Source of the DNA: Pseudomonadota bacterium
GTDB taxonomy: Bacteria > Desulfobacterota > Desulfobacteria > Desulfobacterales > RPRI01
Reading direction: 5' to 3'
NCBI GenBank assembly: GCA_018830925.1
Contig: JAHJRK010000041.1
Coordinates: 1-7,104, forward strand
DNA length: 7,104 nucleotides
The notes below the pieces were generated by a model that did no database searches, had not been told where the DNA came from, and saw only the letters and a list, made by a program, of their open reading frames with translations. Positions 5,668-7,104 of the stretch are shown in pieces (the first letter of the stretch is position 1; every line of letters starts with the position of its first letter). Both the position numbers and the translations under genes were made by a program.

Positions 5668-5994
5668 ATGATTGAAAGAGATTATTGTTATATTGTTCTC
5701 GGGATGGGAGTTGTTACTTTCCTTCCGCGTTTGCTTCCGGTTTACTTCCTTTCCGGACGAACTCTTCCCGGTTGGTTTATCGAATGGCTTGATCTTATTC
5801 CTGCTGCTGTGCTCAGCGCGCTCCTTTTGCCGGAACTTGTTACAACAGGAATGCCGAGATTGTTTATACCGTATAAACTCGATATGATAGTCGCAGTACC
5901 GACCTTGCTGTTTGCGATTAAAACAAAATCACTGGGTGGTACCGTGGTAACAGGAATGGGGCTTTACTGGCTTCTTGACATAATTTTTATATGA
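5668..5994 (+). CDS. azlD: AzlD family branched-chain amino acid exporter, small subunit
   Basis: This is the small partner of AzlC, about 108 residues with three to four hydrophobic segments: an N-terminal one (about 6-20), one around WLDLIPAAVLSALLLPEL, one around DMIVAVPTLLFAI, and a C-terminal one ending LYWLLDIIFI. VTFLPRLLPVYFLSGRTLP near the N-terminus is the typical AzlD opening. Both subunits are needed for export in characterised systems. The ribosome binding site AAGGA (5656-5660) overlaps the azlC stop codon, which fits translational coupling. The ATG at 5668 has the best spacing (7 nt). The ATG at 5665 and the TTG at 5662 are in frame just before it and cannot be excluded, changing the protein by only one or two residues. 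Length is normal for the family. No terminator is evident after it, so read-through into the following gene is possible. Confidence 0.9.
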   Translation: MIERDYCYIVLGMGVVTFLPRLLPVYFLSGRTLPGWFIEWLDLIPAAVLSALLLPELVTTGMPRLFIPYKLDMIVAVPTLLFAIKTKSLGGTVVTGMGLYWLLDIIFI

Positions 5995-6006
5995 GATAGA
6001 TATACG
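5975..6006 (+). promoter_or_regulatory. Weak promoter candidate for the CoA-transferase gene
   Basis: A perfect TTGACA (5975-5980) lies inside the last codons of azlD. The -10 choices are poor: TAGATA (5997-6002, spacer 16) or TATACG (6001-6006, spacer 20). A start here would give a leader of about 110 nt carrying the 6060-6110 hairpin. Part of the -35 match is forced by azlD coding sequence, so this is tentative. Confidence 0.25.
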
Positions 6007-6059
6007 CCGGATTTATCAAAACCCAACGAAGCCGTCTTTCAAAAATAACTGGAACATTA

Positions 6060-6110
6060 GGAGCCGTAGCGAAAGGGACAAGAAAGTACAAGTTCTTTCG
6101 TAACGGCTCC
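6060..6110 (+). promoter_or_regulatory. Long hairpin directly before the CoA-transferase ribosome binding site
   Basis: GGAGCCGTAGCGAAAG (6060-6075) pairs with CTTTCGTAACGGCTCC (6095-6110). The stem has 16 positions: 14 Watson-Crick pairs, one G-U and one A-A mismatch, with a 19-nt loop. It ends 3 nt before the ribosome binding site GAGGAG (6114-6119) of the gene starting at 6124. There is no T-run after it, so it is not a classical terminator for azlCD. It could protect a processed mRNA end, control ribosome access, or be a REP-like repeat. No ligand-binding riboswitch core is recognised. Confidence 0.6.
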
Positions 6111-6123
6111 CAAGAGGAGCGTC

Positions 6124-7104
6124 ATGCTGGATCTTAAAGCAAATTATTCAGGAAAGCTTGTTTCCGCCGAGGAAGCCGTTTCAAAAATAAAAAGAGGAAG
6201 CCGTGTATTTATAGGAACCGGCTGTGGTGAGCCCCAGCATTTGATAAGGGCAATGGTCAAGGATATAAGACTTCAGGATATAATGGTATATCAGATGCTC
6301 TCGTCAACACTTGCCCAGTATATTGATGATCCGTCGTTTACAAGGCGTTTTTCTCTCAAACTCTTTTTTATTAGTCAAGCTATGCGGAAGGCGGCCTTTG
6401 AAGGAAAGATAGATTATATCCCTACATATCTTTCACAGATCCCACGTCTTTTTTCCAGCCAGCGCATCGGCCTTGATGTTGCCCTGATTCAGGTGAGCCC
6501 GCCGGATAAATACGGATATTGCAGCCTTGGTGTTTCTGTTGATATTACAAAATCAGGCATGGAAAACGCCCGTCTTGTCATTGCGCAGGTAAATCCTAAA
6601 ATGCCCAGGACATGGGGCGACAGCTTTGTTCATATGGATGAAATAGATTATCTTGTTGTTAAAGAAGAGCCTCTCGTGGAAGCCCTTCCAGGCTCAAAAG
6701 ATGATGAAATTGCACGCAGGATCGGGCATTATGTTTCCCAGCTTGTAGATGACGGTTCGACGCTTCAGATAGGTTTCGGCCATCTTCCTTATGCAGTATT
6801 ACAATATCTTGATAATAAAAAAGATCTTGGAATACATACTCAGCTTATAACCGACGGTTTTTTGCCTCTGTTCGAAAAGAAAGTCATTACAAACAAAAAA
6901 AAGACTCTTCTTCCAGGAAGAGTTGTGGCTTCTTTATGCATGGGATCTGAAAAGATATACCGGTTTGTCGATAACAATCCCGCATTCTATTTCCGGTCTT
7001 CCGAATTTGTTAATGACCCGACTGTTATTGCCAGAAACGATAACCTGATTTCAATAAGTTCGGCCCTTGAGGTTGATCTAACAGGACAGGTCTGTTCGGA
7101 TTCG
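6124..7104 (+). CDS. Acetyl-CoA hydrolase / CoA-transferase family protein, N-terminal part (runs off window)
   Basis: The first 327 codons are open to the window end. The protein belongs to the acetyl-CoA hydrolase/transferase family (which includes 4-hydroxybutyrate CoA-transferase), cytoplasmic enzymes that move CoA between acyl groups through a glutamyl-CoA intermediate. Family landmarks: RVFIGTGCGEP (27-37), DVALIQVSPPDKYGYCSLGVSVD, ARLVIAQVNPKMPRTWGDSF, the glycine loop LQIGFGHLP (214-222), and ISSALEVDLTGQV near the visible end. In active members a Glu in an H-T/S-E-M-x-x-D-G motif forms the thioester. Here the matching segment reads GIHTQLITDG, with Gln at residue 240 (codon CAG, 6841-6843). 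The ATG at 6124 has GAGGAG 4 nt upstream. In Desulfobacterota such N-termini can be followed by a GNAT acetyltransferase domain, which would lie outside the window. It may be a divergent paralogue with altered or lost transferase activity; family placement is secure, activity is not. Confidence 0.9.
   Translation, partial: MLDLKANYSGKLVSAEEAVSKIKRGSRVFIGTGCGEPQHLIRAMVKDIRLQDIMVYQMLSSTLAQYIDDPSFTRRFSLKLFFISQAMRKAAFEGKIDYIPTYLSQIPRLFSSQRIGLDVALIQVSPPDKYGYCSLGVSVDITKSGMENARLVIAQVNPKMPRTWGDSFVHMDEIDYLVVKEEPLVEALPGSKDDEIARRIGHYVSQLVDDGSTLQIGFGHLPYAVLQYLDNKKDLGIHTQLITDGFLPLFEKKVITNKKKTLLPGRVVASLCMGSEKIYRFVDNNPAFYFRSSEFVNDPTVIARNDNLISISSALEVDLTGQVCSDS

Overview
The window looks like chromosomal DNA from an anaerobic member of the Desulfobacterota (the former Deltaproteobacteria), probably a sulfate-reducer relative. 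This is an inference from four signs. The EF-G is of the spirochaete/planctomycete/delta (spdEFG1) type. A tungsten-type aldehyde:ferredoxin oxidoreductase is present. The last gene is a CoA-transferase of a form I associate with this phylum. The intergenic DNA is moderately AT-rich and carries short palindromic repeats of a kind I recall from these genomes.

Layout from left to right. Bases 1-324 are the C-terminal end of an aldehyde:ferredoxin oxidoreductase gene (+), whose start lies outside the window. Bases 325-606 are a convergent gap filled with repeats: a degenerate AACATCG array and a composite palindromic element. The element runs into the stop codon of the next gene. Bases 607-1404 (-) encode an exported divergent polysaccharide deacetylase (YibQ/DUF610 type) with a twin-arginine signal, and a good sigma70-like promoter with two dyads sits upstream. 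A strong intrinsic terminator (1611-1647) separates it from a two-gene minus-strand unit: fusA (2490-4580) followed by a small RecA-fold ATPase (1678-2397) of unknown role.

Bases 4581-4949 are a divergent regulatory region. On the minus strand it holds a TTGACA promoter candidate followed at once by an intrinsic-terminator hairpin, well before fusA. That arrangement fits either a short RNA of about 70 nt or a fusA attenuator. On the plus strand it holds a TATAAT box and a dyad in front of azlC. Bases 4950-5994 are azlC-azlD, a two-component branched-chain amino acid exporter. After a 129-bp gap with a strong hairpin touching the ribosome binding site, 6124-7104 is the first 327 codons of an acetyl-CoA hydrolase/CoA-transferase family gene that runs off the window.

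The genes do not form one pathway. AOR, the AzlCD exporter and the CoA-transferase are compatible with amino acid or organic acid fermentation chemistry, but nothing here proves a link. The observations most worth following up are the Gln at the position expected to hold the catalytic Glu of the CoA-transferase, the terminator-like hairpin ahead of fusA, and the dispersed palindromic repeat family. I see no CRISPR array, tRNA, rRNA, transposase or clear defence system, and I make no claim of a new system.
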